Source of the DNA: Hetaerina americana
Lineage: Eukaryota; Arthropoda; Insecta; Odonata; Calopterygidae
Assembly: GCA_022747635.1 (NCBI GenBank)
Contig: JAKTNV010000003.1
Span: forward strand, 53,678,569 to 53,742,568
Reading direction: 5' to 3'
DNA: 64,000 nt
Numbering within the stretch: position 1 is the stretch's first letter; each line of letters starts with the position of its first letter. The translations under genes were made by a program, and so were the position numbers. This document shows positions 45,845 through 58,368 of this stretch, piece after piece. Below the pieces are notes generated by a model. The model saw only the letters and a program-made list of their open reading frames with translations, did no database searches and was not told the origin of the DNA.

Positions 45845-46947
45845 AAGTAATCTACCGTTTAAGGTAGGTTTTGGATGGAAATAGCTGCCAAATAAATTTT
45901 TTTCATTCCTAACAAAAACCAACCCAACATGTTACTCTACAAGTCACCCTTAATCTCTATGTACTTCCTCCCTCCCTTCATCCAGTCCAACACCCCTATC
46001 CTATTCCTGCCTTTCATCGTTTGCCTAACATTCTCCCCGATATTGCATTCTTCAGCATCCCACTGCCAATCAATACGCCCTTCATCCATTTTTTCCTACC
46101 TCCATAGGTTTTCTCCCAACAATCCCTCTCCTCGCCCACCATACCAAGTACTTCCTCATTTTTTTTCCTTTCGGCCCATTTCTCCTTCTCTATTCTTCTC
46201 CACAACCAAATTTCAAAAGCCTCCAATCTACGTCTATTCTCCTGCTTTAGTGACCATGTTTCTGCGCCGTACGTTACTACGCTACATATCAGAGTTTTGA
46301 CAAGCCTTTTCTAGCCTCCATACTCAACGTCCCTGTGATAAATTCCCTCCTCCTTGTGAAATCTTCTTTGCCTAGCGCAATTCTTCTCCTTACGTCCCAA
46401 CTACTTTTACCGTGTCGGTCCAAAACACTTCCGAAATATGTAAACTGTTCTACCTGCTCAATTTTTAGCCCTGCTTTTTTAATGTTTAGCTTGGCCTTTT
46501 TCTTTTGGAAAATCGCATAACCTTTGTTTTATTTACATTGATTCCCATACCATATCTATTGCACTGAATTTCAATTCACTCAGCAATGCTTGCAACATCT
46601 TGGCTGACTGGCACACTAGAGCTTGTTATCAGCAATCCTAGCTGATTATACGTATTCCTCTCCGACTTTCATACCTATCTCCAGTTCTTCCCATGTTTCT
46701 TTAATAATTTCCTCCAACATATGTTGCACAGCACCGGTGATAATGGACAACCCTGCCTTACACCTCTTCCTGTCACTGTCCATCCAGACTCTCCGTTCCC
46801 CACTCGCACCTGAGCGGTCTGAGACATGTACATATTGCGGGTTAGCCTCCTGTCCCTACAATCAATTCCAATTTTCTACAATATGCTCATTTTATTTTCC
46901 CAATTAACCCTTTTAAACGCCTTTACAAAATCTACGAAACAAGAATA
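45845..46947 (-). mobile_element. RTE fragment from RT motif A to the 3' end, minus orientation
   Basis: Read on the minus strand it starts at the motif A region (TTTCGTAGATTTTG at the right end), passes through the RQGCPLS, FADD and thumb regions in broken frames, and ends in the RTE 3' UTR (CTACCTTAAACGGTAGATTA on the minus strand, next to 45,850). The segment at 46,014-46,226 still reads MEAFEIWLWRRIEKEKWAER and EEVLGMVGEERDCWEK. It is 5'-truncated, lies in the long receptor intron and is in the same orientation as the gene. Confidence 0.82.
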
Positions 46948-49740
46948 GTGAATTTAGATAATATTATTGGCGATGTGATGTGGAAATATGTGACTGAGAG
47001 GCAGGCGAGGAAGAATGAGGAGAAAATTAAAAAGATATAATAGAAGAGAGTAGAAACTAGGCTTATTTCAAGAAGTGTCAGCACGCTGCAAAAAAATCCT
47101 AGACTTGACGACACAAAGATAAATCCATTCCTGAGTTTGGATTGGACCGCAACCTTCCTGTGCTACAGCACTCGTTCATTCGATGTTTTTCATTGAGCTC
47201 ATATAATACAATAACCTCCATTTCCGAACTGTACTAATAATATTTCTTCTCATTGCCTAATAAAATTACTTTTAATGAAAAATAACGTGTCTATATCATA
47301 CTTTTGGTGGAACTTCAGACCGTACACGGCAAAGGAATTGTTTGTGTGACAACGGGCTATTTTTCTAATGCCCTGCTATTTTTGTTACAAAGCTAACAAA
47401 CGATTTATTTAAAACTCCTCCATTGTTATTCTTCGTACTAATCGACGTAGCCTTTAAAATCCATCACTTGATTTTCGTACGGACGAAAGTGGTGTTTTGT
47501 TTGCAAACTTGCGGGCATTGAGTGCTATTTGAATCTACGAGGGAGACTCGGGAGGCAAGAAAGACACTTGCGCATCGTTTTCCATTCTGATGGAAAATTA
47601 AGTCCGCTGGAATCTCCTACAGAGGCACTCTCCAGACCAACCAATCAAAGACTGCCCACAGACTGACGTCTCACGTACTCTTGCCCATTTTCGCATTCTT
47701 GTCACCCGAACCCCTTAGATGTCCAACCACTGCCCACTTTGCAATCCTGCTCACTCTTTCCCTTCTTTTGATCTCACTCCAAACCCTCGCACTTATTCTC
47801 TTTGTCACCCCATTCAGTTTATTTCCTTCCCTTTCTCATGAGTTTGTGTAGTCCTCTCAGCAATCTCCTTTTTTCGCCCTCTTCCGCCGGTTCTAGACAA
47901 CTTTAAAAAATATTTTTCTTTCGCTGCAAAGGAAACATTTCGACAAGTTGAATTCTGCGCAACTGCTCGGGGGCAAATGGAATTTGACACTGTACTCGTT
48001 TAAAATAAAAAAATGATCATGATCATGTAGACGATATTTTTTTTAATAAGTCTCTACCGCGTGGGTTGATTTTATGAACGACAATTTTGCCATTTCTACA
48101 GGTGACATATTTAGGCTAAAGTCACAAAAACTGCAATCGAGTCTGCAAAATCAAGCATGGTGAAAAACCTGGAAGAAGAGTATCTTTCCACATTCATAAT
48201 TTTTCTTATTACGTAATCAGCGCACGTCAAGGGTGAATATATTTTATTATAGCTTAATAAGTTATTGTGACCCAATCAAAACGAATTTACGCATAGAAAA
48301 TGAGGTAAATACTACTAAACTCCTTCTCATGCGGCATAGATATAACCAGGTTTGAGAGGTAATGACAACCAGATAATCCAGAAGATGTTGAAATATTATT
48401 TCTGTGCTATATTTTGAAAACACATTAGGGGGAATAAATGCATGGTAAAGTACATGGATTTGATAAAAATTTTATAAGGTTATTGATTGAATTGTGTAAG
48501 TAAAAATACAAATTTTTGTCCTATCTCGGAAGATACATTAGTTTTAGGGAGTGACTTAGGGAATCATTCCTTCTGGTGCAGGATTTTAAACATACTTGCT
48601 CTTCTTGACAAGAACTAAGATAAAAACTAATGGCCGCTTTACATTTGAAATATATATTTGAATACATTTCCGAGAATCCATTAAATTTTTGGGATTTCAT
48701 TCGTTAATGTTCCCATAAAATATATTTATAATAGTACTAGGCAAAAATTTAAATTATTAAAAATGAAAAATAATCCGCATTAGTTAGAAAATGATTGTAA
48801 ACAAAAGTTTAAACCTCTGTTGACTATCAAAGGTAGCCAATTCAGACAATTATTAAAATATATTGGCATATTTTGGAGAAAAAACCCCCAATCAATAAAT
48901 AGCAAACAACAAAAAACTAAAATGCCATATCATATCCAGAATTAAGGTAGAGTTTAGGCGTGAGCTGGATGTTTTCATTGCTATTATAACCGATTTCTGG
49001 GCTTCAATAGAGTGCCGGAATCATTCCTTCTTTTCTACGCGAATCAACAAATGCTATTTTCTAAAAGAATTCATGACTTAGAATACCGTATCTAAATTTT
49101 ATTTATTTCAGTTCACCCCAAGGAATAACTAAGAAAATACACTGAATATATCTCAAGAAAGTTAAAGCAAAAGAAGATTACAAGAAATACACTCGAGTAT
49201 TCGTATCCGTTGTGGATTACACTTTGGGTTCAAATCGCTATTTTCGGATACATTCGTGGGATGAAATAGATAATTTTTGAATAGCAATATTTGAACCTAA
49301 TTTAGACGGTAACATTTTAACAATTTAAGTAAATATATATAAACATGTATATTTGAAATTTCTACCAAAATAAAAGGAAAAATATACGTTAAATTATATT
49401 TTACCAAGCTGAGTTACAAAGGGATATTTTTCATTCATAAACCTTCCAACGGCATGGAAGGAGAAGACCTTAACGTTTGATTAAAAGTAGAGTAGCCATA
49501 ATCAAAAGGTATTGTCACCAGCATATTTCCCTCATATTCACTCAGCTATCCACTCTATTAAGGGTGAGAGAAGGACAGATATGAGTGAGGAAATAAGATC
49601 AGATGTGAGGAAAAGAAAACTTTGTTTCACTTAAAAAAATAATCGGCCAAATCCTTTTTTGGAATAGTCATCAACTGTCTCATCACATTTTCCTTTATTT
49701 TGCCAACCGACTGTTGGGAAGACTGAGCTTTTGTTTCAGG

Positions 49741-49772
49741 GTTTTAGCCGTAGACCTATGGCTCATCTTCAG
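49741..49772 (-). repeat. Degenerate hammerhead-like motif
   Basis: The minus strand reads CTGAAGA, TG, AGCC, a loop ATAGGTCTAC, GGCT, AAAACC. The stem AGCC/GGCT is kept but the conserved G of GAAA is A. It resembles the other hammerhead-like repeats but is weaker and single. Confidence 0.3.
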
Positions 49773-50062
49773 GCATGAAATTTCATAGAAAACCTGAGCC
49801 ATCGTTTGCGGCTTGGAGCTTGTCCCTTGCAACTGCATCACGAAGTTCTTGACGTTGAGGAGATAAAAGAGAATGCGACGAGGCAGCTGATGACCATTCC
49901 GAAATGCCTATTGCTTTGAAATTAGAAGAGACGGTAGAATAAGTGTGTGAGGTCCCATTGGGGGTACTTTGAAGGGAGGACTTATTCTAGGTAGGCCATT
50001 TTTCTGAAAATATTGTATGGCTGGATACTTTCCAGATAGACATCATGTGTGTGTATGTGTGT

Positions 50063-50067
50063 ATATA

Positions 50068-50134
<67 letters not shown>
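50063..50134. repeat. (TA)n microsatellite
   Basis: TA array preceded by a short TG run, ending where the RTE fragment at 50,140 begins. Confidence 0.95.
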
Positions 50135-50138
<4 letters not shown>

Positions 50139-50139
50139 G

Positions 50140-50661
50140 TAAAAGGAAAAGGCTACAGCATGTGAGGACTACAGAACAATAAGTTTGATTTCCCACTCAG
50201 CTAAAGTTGTTCTCAGAATCATCAAAAAAGGATAGAGAGTAGGAAAAATGGTTGCTTAGGGGATGATCAGTTTTGGTTCTGGAAGGGGAGAGGCACACGT
50301 GATGCTATTGCAGCAATGAGATCGCTAATCGAGAGGTATATAGAATACAATCAGTATGTATTTGCCTGTTTCGTAGATTTCAAAAAGGCGTTTGATAGAG
50401 TGAATTGGGAAAAACTAATGAGTATATTGCAGAAAATAGGAATAAATTGGAGGGACCGGAGGCTAGTCCGCAACCTGTTCATGTCTCTGACTCCTCAGGT
50501 GCGAGTGAGGAACGGATAGTCCGGATAGGCAGTGTTAGGAAGAGGTGCAGTGCTGTCCGTTATCGCCAGTGCTGTTCAACGTATATATGGAGGAAATGAA
50601 TAAAGAGGTATGGGAAGAACTGGAGATAGGAATGTAAGTAGGATAGAAATTCGTAAAATGA
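50140..50661 (+). mobile_element. RTE reverse-transcriptase fragment abutting a receptor exon
   Basis: It begins immediately after a (TA)n array and covers the RT from KVKATSCEDYRTISL through GRGTRDAIAAMRSLIERYIE, FACFVDFKKAFDRVNWEKLM and EEMNKEVWEELEIG, with several indels. Similarity to the 14.8-kb element fades at about 50,661, roughly 24 bp from the splice donor of the TM1-TM2 exon. It is antisense to the receptor and truncated at both ends. Confidence 0.85.
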
Positions 50662-50684
50662 TGCATGATGAGGCCACTACTCAC

Positions 50685-50944
50685 CGCTCTTGGCTTGAGG
50701 AAGGCGGACGAATATGGCGTACGCAGCGTACTCCGCCATGAGCGCGGCGTCCGCGGCAGCGATGGCAGTAAGTATGCGATTGACGGGTGCGGGCGCAAGA
50801 TGCGGCCTTGTTAGGACGGCCACATTTAGGGCATTTGCGAGGATACCAAGGGCACACACGGTGATCGCCGCAACCGGGTGCAGTGTGCGGTACTCGTCCA
50901 CCATACGGAGGAGAAGGGACTTCGAGTTCTCGCAGTAACAGGAT
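50685..50944 (-). CDS. TM1-TM2 exon of a myosuppressin/FMRFamide (dmsr-like) receptor
   Basis: Role by family: a plasma-membrane peptide-activated GPCR. Seen: acceptor TTTCAG before 50,944 and donor GTGAGT after 50,685. The exon is 260 nt (1 + 86 codons + 1) and translates to a Cys-containing pre-TM1 stretch (SCYCENSKS), then MVDEYRTLHP, TM1 (ITVCALGILANALNVAVLTR, with the GxxxN signature) and TM2 (NRILTAIAAADAALMAEY, with the conserved Asp 2.50). VCxxGxxANxLNxxVLTR and NxILTxxAxAD are typical of the insect myosuppressin receptor and related dmsr receptors. It ends in phase 1 with one base (G) that, with the next exon's GC, restores a Gly codon. An RTE fragment lies only about 24 bp beyond the donor. 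TM2 is unusually Ala-rich. Another FMRFamide-type receptor of the same clade is the main alternative. Confidence 0.86.
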
Positions 50945-52625
50945 CTGAAATTGGGTGAAAAATTTATTTATATTTAAAGAAAACGGCAGTAAATTAACCA
51001 CGTATCGAAACATGTTATCATTCAACGCTAATTACCCTGTAATTATTCGATTAATAAAAAATTAAAGAAGACATTAACAATAAAATTAGTCCAAAAATAC
51101 AAGAAAATAAGATAAAGTAGAGGTGAAGGTACCTTTCTGACCGAGCTAGTCAAACAGGCATGAGACATAATTATTTGATTGCTTGCCGTTTTGATATTCC
51201 TTACTCCGTATAATTTAGGTTGGCTTTCAGTTGAGGAAAACCTTTTCGTGAACGTTATCGCTGGTAGTTCAATACTTCAATATCTAGTTTTTTTGTTACA
51301 GTCGTTATACTGATTTGCCATATTCATTTTAAAAATTTTACATTTTTTTAAAGCCGCCAAAGAAACAATTAATTGGTTTTTAAATTTTATATCTACGGTA
51401 TATTGAAATTACACATCAATTTTTATCGACGTGACTTGACATGCAAGAGACTACTAAGTAATGAAATTTTATGAAACTGTGTTAATAATAGGTTAAAAGT
51501 GTAATGTAATGGGATTAATACGCCAATAAAAATTTATCGCATTTAAAAAATATTTAAACATTAATGGCGCTCTCGGGTGTAAAAATTGAATATTATTGAC
51601 AAGTGTTTCATTATATGTAATAATTAATACTCGATTCTCTCAAAGAGTATTACAGAAGAAGTATTTCCAAATGAAAATAAATAGGAAATTTAAAGAATTT
51701 ATTATAGAATTGTGATGCTATTTATCGTAAGACAAATGTTCTAATACTGCTTTTTGTATGACTGCAGTAACTATTTTAGATTAGAGAGTGGCTTATGGGG
51801 ATTCCAGGGGTGTCTAAAGATATAAAAATTGGTCCAAGGGGATTTCGGTGACAATATTTATATGGATCAAATACCCGAATAGCACTGTCATTTGTGAAAA
51901 AACAGGTGGGTATTACAATTTAAGTTAGGTTGAAAGAGATAACCCTAAGCATTTTAAATGAAATCACTGTAATCCGATTAAATAAAAAGTGCTGCACTTG
52001 GATAAATTGCTTTTTACATTATCCTTCGTAATCAACTCTTTTGATTTACTTACTGATGCTCTTTATTTCTTTGTCTTGGAACGACAGCAGTGTTGTTTCT
52101 GTGATGCCCAGGATTCTTGGCGTAACTGTTGGGACCAACTGTAACAGAAGAAAAATCACGATTTAGAACGTGGTTGATATACGGGTATATTTGGCCGATC
52201 CGATATTGCATTTATCTGAACTATATACGTGTATTTTTTTCACAAAAGATCTTAATGTAAGGGGTTATTCGAGATACTGGCGTGTGTGTTTGTCTACAGT
52301 ACGATGCCTGTATATATTTATATATTAAACCAATATATGATACATGTTAACCACCGATTTATTTCCACTCTATCTGTGGCTCTTAGAAAGGTTAAGTATT
52401 GGGGAAATTACACTTCTTTAATTTTAATGGACATGTCCAAAGGTATCACCAGAATAACTTAATACAGAAGTTGGACGCTCTGTCCGTTTTGCTTCTGCAA
52501 CAACCATATTTGGTTATATTTTATTTTTTAATTAATTATTTTTGAGTATCTAATAATGAGAGATTCTTCTCCAGTTTGCGGTATTCATAAAAACGAGTGT
52601 AAAAGTTATTAAAGTGTTTTAAACA

Positions 52626-52627
<2 letters not shown>

Positions 52628-52661
<34 letters not shown>

Positions 52662-52676
52662 TATATATATATATAT
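52628..52676. repeat. Interrupted (TA)n microsatellite
   Basis: TA array with GTA and CTA interruptions in the receptor's upstream intron. Confidence 0.9.
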
Positions 52677-55600
52677 AAACTAAATGCACTTTGTCCACTA
52701 TTTATTCGAATTTTATCTTTCACTCTAAAATCATATTTACCATCCAGATATTTAAGACATAAACCGTGGACGTGAAAGCTGGCAAAACCGAAAACAAGGA
52801 AAGAAATTATACAGATTAATCACATGAAGGATATATACACATTCTGATAAATGAAATAAGCTACACTGCATTTTATCTAATTTCACGCTAAACTCTAAGA
52901 ATTGACATAGTTTTAATAAAGAATTTCGTGAGGAGTGTCAGAACCTCAATGTCATTATTGAACTCAATGTTTCCATTCCCTTTGCCAATGGAAAGAGAAG
53001 GAGAAGACGAAATGGTAATCGAGATCGTTATGGGATGGTTTTTTCCCCCTTATCGGAGATAAAGCTGCTTAGTCGGGCCATTATGTAGCGGAGGAATTGC
53101 TTCTAATGTTATCTCTAAAGAAATCAACCGGTGAATGAGCTTGCTGTTATCTTCTTTGTTTCCTTTTGCACGATCTGAGTTTGCACGGAGAGCGGCTGAA
53201 TCGCGAGTCAAGGTTTTTTAAATGCTAGCAAAGAGAATTTTTTTTCAGTCCCGTTGGAGATTTATCGTTTTCCGATGCCTAAGAGTTCCCAAAGGATCTT
53301 AACCTTTCTACAGATAAGAGCGTTTTTCGCCTCGGTGCAATTTTACTGCCAAAAAAATCGACGACACGGGAAGTCCTTCAACCTCGATCGACGAAAAAAT
53401 GCAGATTTATGTGCCCTTCCATGATTCGTAACAAATTTTGAGAAACGAGATTCGCTCTTTTCAAATCAGCTTTTGAGAAGAGAGGTGTGTACCTTTTTAT
53501 TTCTTCGAAGGGGCGATGAAAAAAGAACGTCGAGGTTCATCCATTATTTGCAGAGGATTGTCTTGGACATAAATCCTATCACTTAAAAGGAATGGATGTG
53601 AAGGATTTTTCCCCAGAGCCCTTTTTGATGAATATGTAATCGCGAAGCCACGCAAAACTACGTTATCTAAACCATTACGTCTTCAAGAACTGTTAAGGAG
53701 ATGAAATTGACGATGGAAATTTATCTCTGAGTTTATAATGCGTACCTTTGAAATACTGCTTTAAAACGTAGCTTGGTGTTAGCTAAAAATTCACATGAAT
53801 ATAGTTAATATTAGCAAATTTAAAAAGATGAGAGTGCTAATTTAAAGAAAAACATTATTTGTGAAAAGCAAAACGTAAAATGCAGATAACTTTAAATAAC
53901 TAAAGTGCGATCTACTCCATCATTTTGCATGGCTGAGGGTTTAGAAACTTCCTTTTCTCCTTCTGGACAACAGAATAGGTGAAAGATTTAGGCATAATTT
54001 TACTTTTATTAGCTTAAATATTTATTATATTACTATATCAAGCTTAAATAGCAATTTCTATATAATTTTTGGATAATTTACACTAATTTCTTTTAGTAAA
54101 AAAGTAAAGAAATTTAGCTGAAAAAAATATCATATAAATTAAAAAAAAACTATAATATGCTATCAGCATTGTTTATTTTCAATAGTGCCGATTAATAATA
54201 ATTGATAATGATACATATGAAGATATAGATACATGAGTATACGCGTAATTATCCAAACGTTATGCTACCCTGAGAATATTAGAAATTACATTCTGTTGAT
54301 TAATATAAATCGCATATTTCATGAAAACATCTTTAGTTGTATGCCTACATATGAGAATTTATTATTTTTTAAGAACTAAATGTTTTGGAGACTTTTTAGT
54401 TCATTTGACTTCTGAATCTCGGTTTCTTGAAGATACAACTTCGGTCGATCACGCCGTAAAGTTAGGCAACACTTCATACGTATATGCACGCACGGTTGTA
54501 TAAGTTCCGTATGGAGAAAATGGCGCTCTAAATTTATGACACCTATAGTGAATTAAAATATAATAATTAGTGTATAACAATTATTACAACTTATTTTTTT
54601 GAGAACGAGGGTATTTATATAAATTATTGTCTTTTTCATTTTATCAATATTACACAAGTGCTCTTTTAGGTAATATCTCATTAAAATATGTTAAATACCA
54701 ATAAAAATATGTTATGTAAAATATGTGGTACCTCGCAGAAAATACGTGTGCTGCCGTATTCATGTACTCGTATGAGTTATGGTGAATCCAGTATTAATTA
54801 CTATTATATCAAAAACTTAATATATAGAAGTATTAGGTATTCCTATACTTGTTTAATTTTTTCCATATTTGAGTATAAAAATATTTGTCTATATTTTAAA
54901 TATATTTTAGTTTTAAGTAATGAGAAAACGTTTGGCAAAAACTGTTTTAAACAAAAAAAATAATACCCCAATCCTATTGTGACGTCGTGCGCAATTTTTT
55001 GACTTTTTTTTTAAGTTGTTAGCTTTATTTTTTAACCTTCTCATGTAAAAAAGCCCGTAAAATTAATGTCATTATATTTTGCTTGTCCAATCCTTCTAAT
55101 TTTTGTGTATACCTCCGATGTTATGCATCAAATTTTGTTAAATTTTCCGAAATACTTCGGTGTAGGGGCCCATACGTGTAATTTCCAAATGGTTCTAGGG
55201 ATCTTAAGAATAATTTTATGAGACACAAACAGTTTGAAAAGTATTGAAAAATGTGTAATGAAATGTGGTATTATTAAATTATCTATTTGAAAAACTGGAC
55301 TTGAGTATCTAAAAACAGCATAAGAATTAATTGCGTCTTGCGCGAGGGCTTTGACTCTTATTTTCCTTCCAAGTAGTTATCTCCGAACAATACTGCAGCG
55401 GCTATCACGCAATGGGGGGATGGTAACATAATAAACATAATAAAGACACGGCATTTGTTCGCTCTTTAAACTTAATTATTTGAGTAATAGCATAAGAATC
55501 AAAATGCGATAAAAATAAATTTATATGCTAAAGTTAACGCATTTAATATAAGGTATCAAGAACATTCAATAGTATAAAAATAACTTCTGCTTTTTGTGAA

Positions 55601-58025
55601 ATTTGAATGTTGTTTTCGGAGGAACAGCAATGGTTAATGATAAAATTCATCATTGTTGAATGAAATACCTCAAAAAATAACATTTATTTGACAAAGTTTG
55701 AGAAAATATGTATAAGTGGAGGAATTTATTCGCTCTTTCATTATAGTGATTAAAATAGAAGTCCAATTATGCTGTTATCAAACTTAAATATCTTTGCTTA
55801 ACGGTTTGTGAACCAAAAATATTACTTAGAGTAAGTAAATTGGAATGCTTAAAATCAAGTTTCCTCCTTAAGTTTAATAAAAATTCAAGGTAAAAAGATT
55901 CTAAACATCATCCAAGTACGTTTGAATTTTTTCTTCTTCTTTACCTTAATTAATATTATAAAAAAATGTAAAATATAATTCTTTGATAATCGAATATGTC
56001 CGTAAAATGAAAGTACCAATACTTACTTGTAAGTATTTTTTATTACTAGGCAGAGTTCGGCTTTTCTCGTTCTTAACCACTGTTAAATATGACAAAGGCG
56101 ATTATGAAAACTATCTTTGATGGGATTATAGCGTCACAAGGCTGGCTTAATCTTACTTAATATTTGAAATGAAGAATGGAATGGGAATTGTCATTCTCTA
56201 TGATGAATGAGAAGTCTCTATGTTCCGAGACGATTGTTTCTCGTACGTATGATAATCGGTCTAATGAGTGGTTAATGCGAGAATTAATGCTTTGAAATAA
56301 TACGATAGTCGGAAATAAAGTCTAATTATTTTAATTTAAAATATTCGCTGGAAGAAAAATTTGGAATATATCATAAAAAATATAAATGTTTAGGAATGTA
56401 ATATCATTTTATTGGAAGTTTTTAGGGTCCATCGGAAGCAACAAGATAACGGAGGCCTTAATTTTTAGAACTTTATTGGAGTCGCTCACTCATACGTTAC
56501 GCACCAAAATTACGGCGCCCCAACACTTAACATTTGTTGGACTATCCATGGTGCATTTATTGTCTATCAATTCTATCACGGTATCATCATTCTCCTTGAC
56601 AACTACGACTTGCTGCTCCTCGGGATTTTGTCATGTTACCAATTCGATTGTAGCTTATGAACCTCATTAGCGGTTTAATGCAGTCCCTTGGCGTTAATAC
56701 TCGTACAGGCCACATTATAAGAGTATCCCCGCATAAAAAGGGGATAGCAACGCATTTAACCAAGCTTAAAAGTATACAGTTGTACTCGTATCAAAGGGGA
56801 AACGTAAAATTCATCAGTAAATAATTTGGCATGAAACATCACAAAGAGAAAACAAATATATGCTGTATTCCGCGCCATGCGTCGTGGAGCAGTTAATATT
56901 TGGGGAACTTGTAGCTGGGGAATTATGGCGGTGAAAAAGTAAGGTGACGAAATTTTACTCCTTAGTGAGAATCCAAATCGAATGTAACGTGCGAAAATAG
57001 AATCAATCTTCAAAAAATCTATGGCCCAGATTCGTAGCGTAGAATTTGCGCCGGATACTTCGCGCAGTCCCTTATTGAAGGGGAATACGCGCATTCTGAC
57101 CGCCATCCTTCCTCAATTACATCCCTCGAAGGTTATTCAGTTATTTGTCGACTATCGGAGGGCGCCGTTTGGTGGATTTTCCTTCCTAGGAAAAAGAGGA
57201 AAACTGGCCACTCTACAGCCTTGTTTGCTCGAAAGTGTGTGGGATCGGTTCAAGAGGTTTGATGGCAAACATTAGGGGGTGTGGAGACGAATAGTCCTTG
57301 CTCCGCACTCCTTTCACCAAAAAGGCTCTTTTCAATAGAACAAAAATACCACACAAAATGAAAAATCGGATTAAAAGTAATTGTAAAGATAATATCCAAT
57401 GGGTTTTATTTGCGACATTAGTGAAAGTACTACAAGTCTCCCACTAAGGTATGCCAAAAAATTATGGAAATATTAGGTGGATGAACTGCTGAATAGAATT
57501 TGTTATGCCATCGAAAAAACCATGCTCAACACAAAAACTGTAGAACCTCAAGTATTTGAAAACACAATTTACTTTTAGTGTAACTGATTTGTGACTGGTA
57601 TTCGTGTAAACGCTTCCATACGCTTTCTTGGGGGCTTATGATACACTTGCATATATATAGGTTCTAAAGCCATCGATTGATCGTTGTGGGTCGAAATAGC
57701 ATATTTGAAGGCAGAATTTGGAAACGGGAACTGTTCATTTGCGGTCCCGGGTGAGAGGAGAAGTTCTGGGGTTTAATTATAAATTCCTGAACTCGAGGGA
57801 AGTTCAGCGCTGCCTTTGTTATGCAATATGAATGTGCCACCGGAAAGGGAGACGCAATGGCAAAAGTATTAAAAAACGGAAGCTGAGACCGCAGATATGA
57901 CTTATGACCACCAGGCATATGGAACGGACTACATGTCGAATATTCTTCTTTGCTTCCTAATTCTTTTACACTCAAATGGTATCGCTCAGTGAAATTCTGG
58001 GCATTTTTTATTTTATTCTGGGGGT

Positions 58026-58368
58026 AATTCTGCAAACCCTGAACGAGTGAGTGTGTGCGATTCAAAGAGGTCTAATGTATTTGAGTAATTGCGTGTTTAT
58101 GTAAGTCCTTTCTGTTTCATTTTGTTATTTATGTGTTTTTGACGGGTCCCTGGCGTAGGAGGAATCCTTGTAAACCCTGAACGAGTGAGTACTTTTGAAT
58201 GGCAAATGTCCCGGTTCTTGAACACACCCAAGTGATCGAATGAATGGATAAAGGCGTATGTACATCCGTTTTATAATTTTGCATTCATTTGTGAAATTAA
58301 CGGGTCACTGGCATAGGAGGAATCCTTGTCAACCGTTAACGAGTGAGTGAGTGCGATTCACAAAGGTC
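58026..58368. repeat. Three diverged tandem units and a mariner-like end
   Basis: The block AACCCTGAACGAGTGAGT recurs at about 58,036, 58,173 and (diverged, AACCGTTAACGAGTGAGT) 58,331, with GGTCNCTGGCNTAGGAGGAA before the second and third. Directly after the third unit, ACGAGGGCGGTTCAATAGGT at about 58,370 resembles the terminal repeat of mellifera-type mariners; no transposase follows. Confidence 0.6.

Larger units (their letters stand above)
26271..50684 (-). other. Receptor intron between the TM1-TM2 and ECL1 exons (24.4 kb), packed with mobile elements
   Basis: GT-AG intron in phase 1. It holds most of the mobile DNA of the window: five RTE-family fragments, one further degenerate reverse-transcriptase fragment, the 5.4-kb second retrotransposon, five tRNA-SINE copies, one mariner and several TA arrays. 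Between them lie stretches with no recognisable gene: 27,141-28,700; 29,180-30,840 (purine-rich on the plus strand); 38,346-39,561; 40,721-42,130; 42,431-45,845; and 46,948-50,040. The pyrimidine-rich part at 45,010-45,600 gives long open frames with no recognisable domain. Confidence 0.8.
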
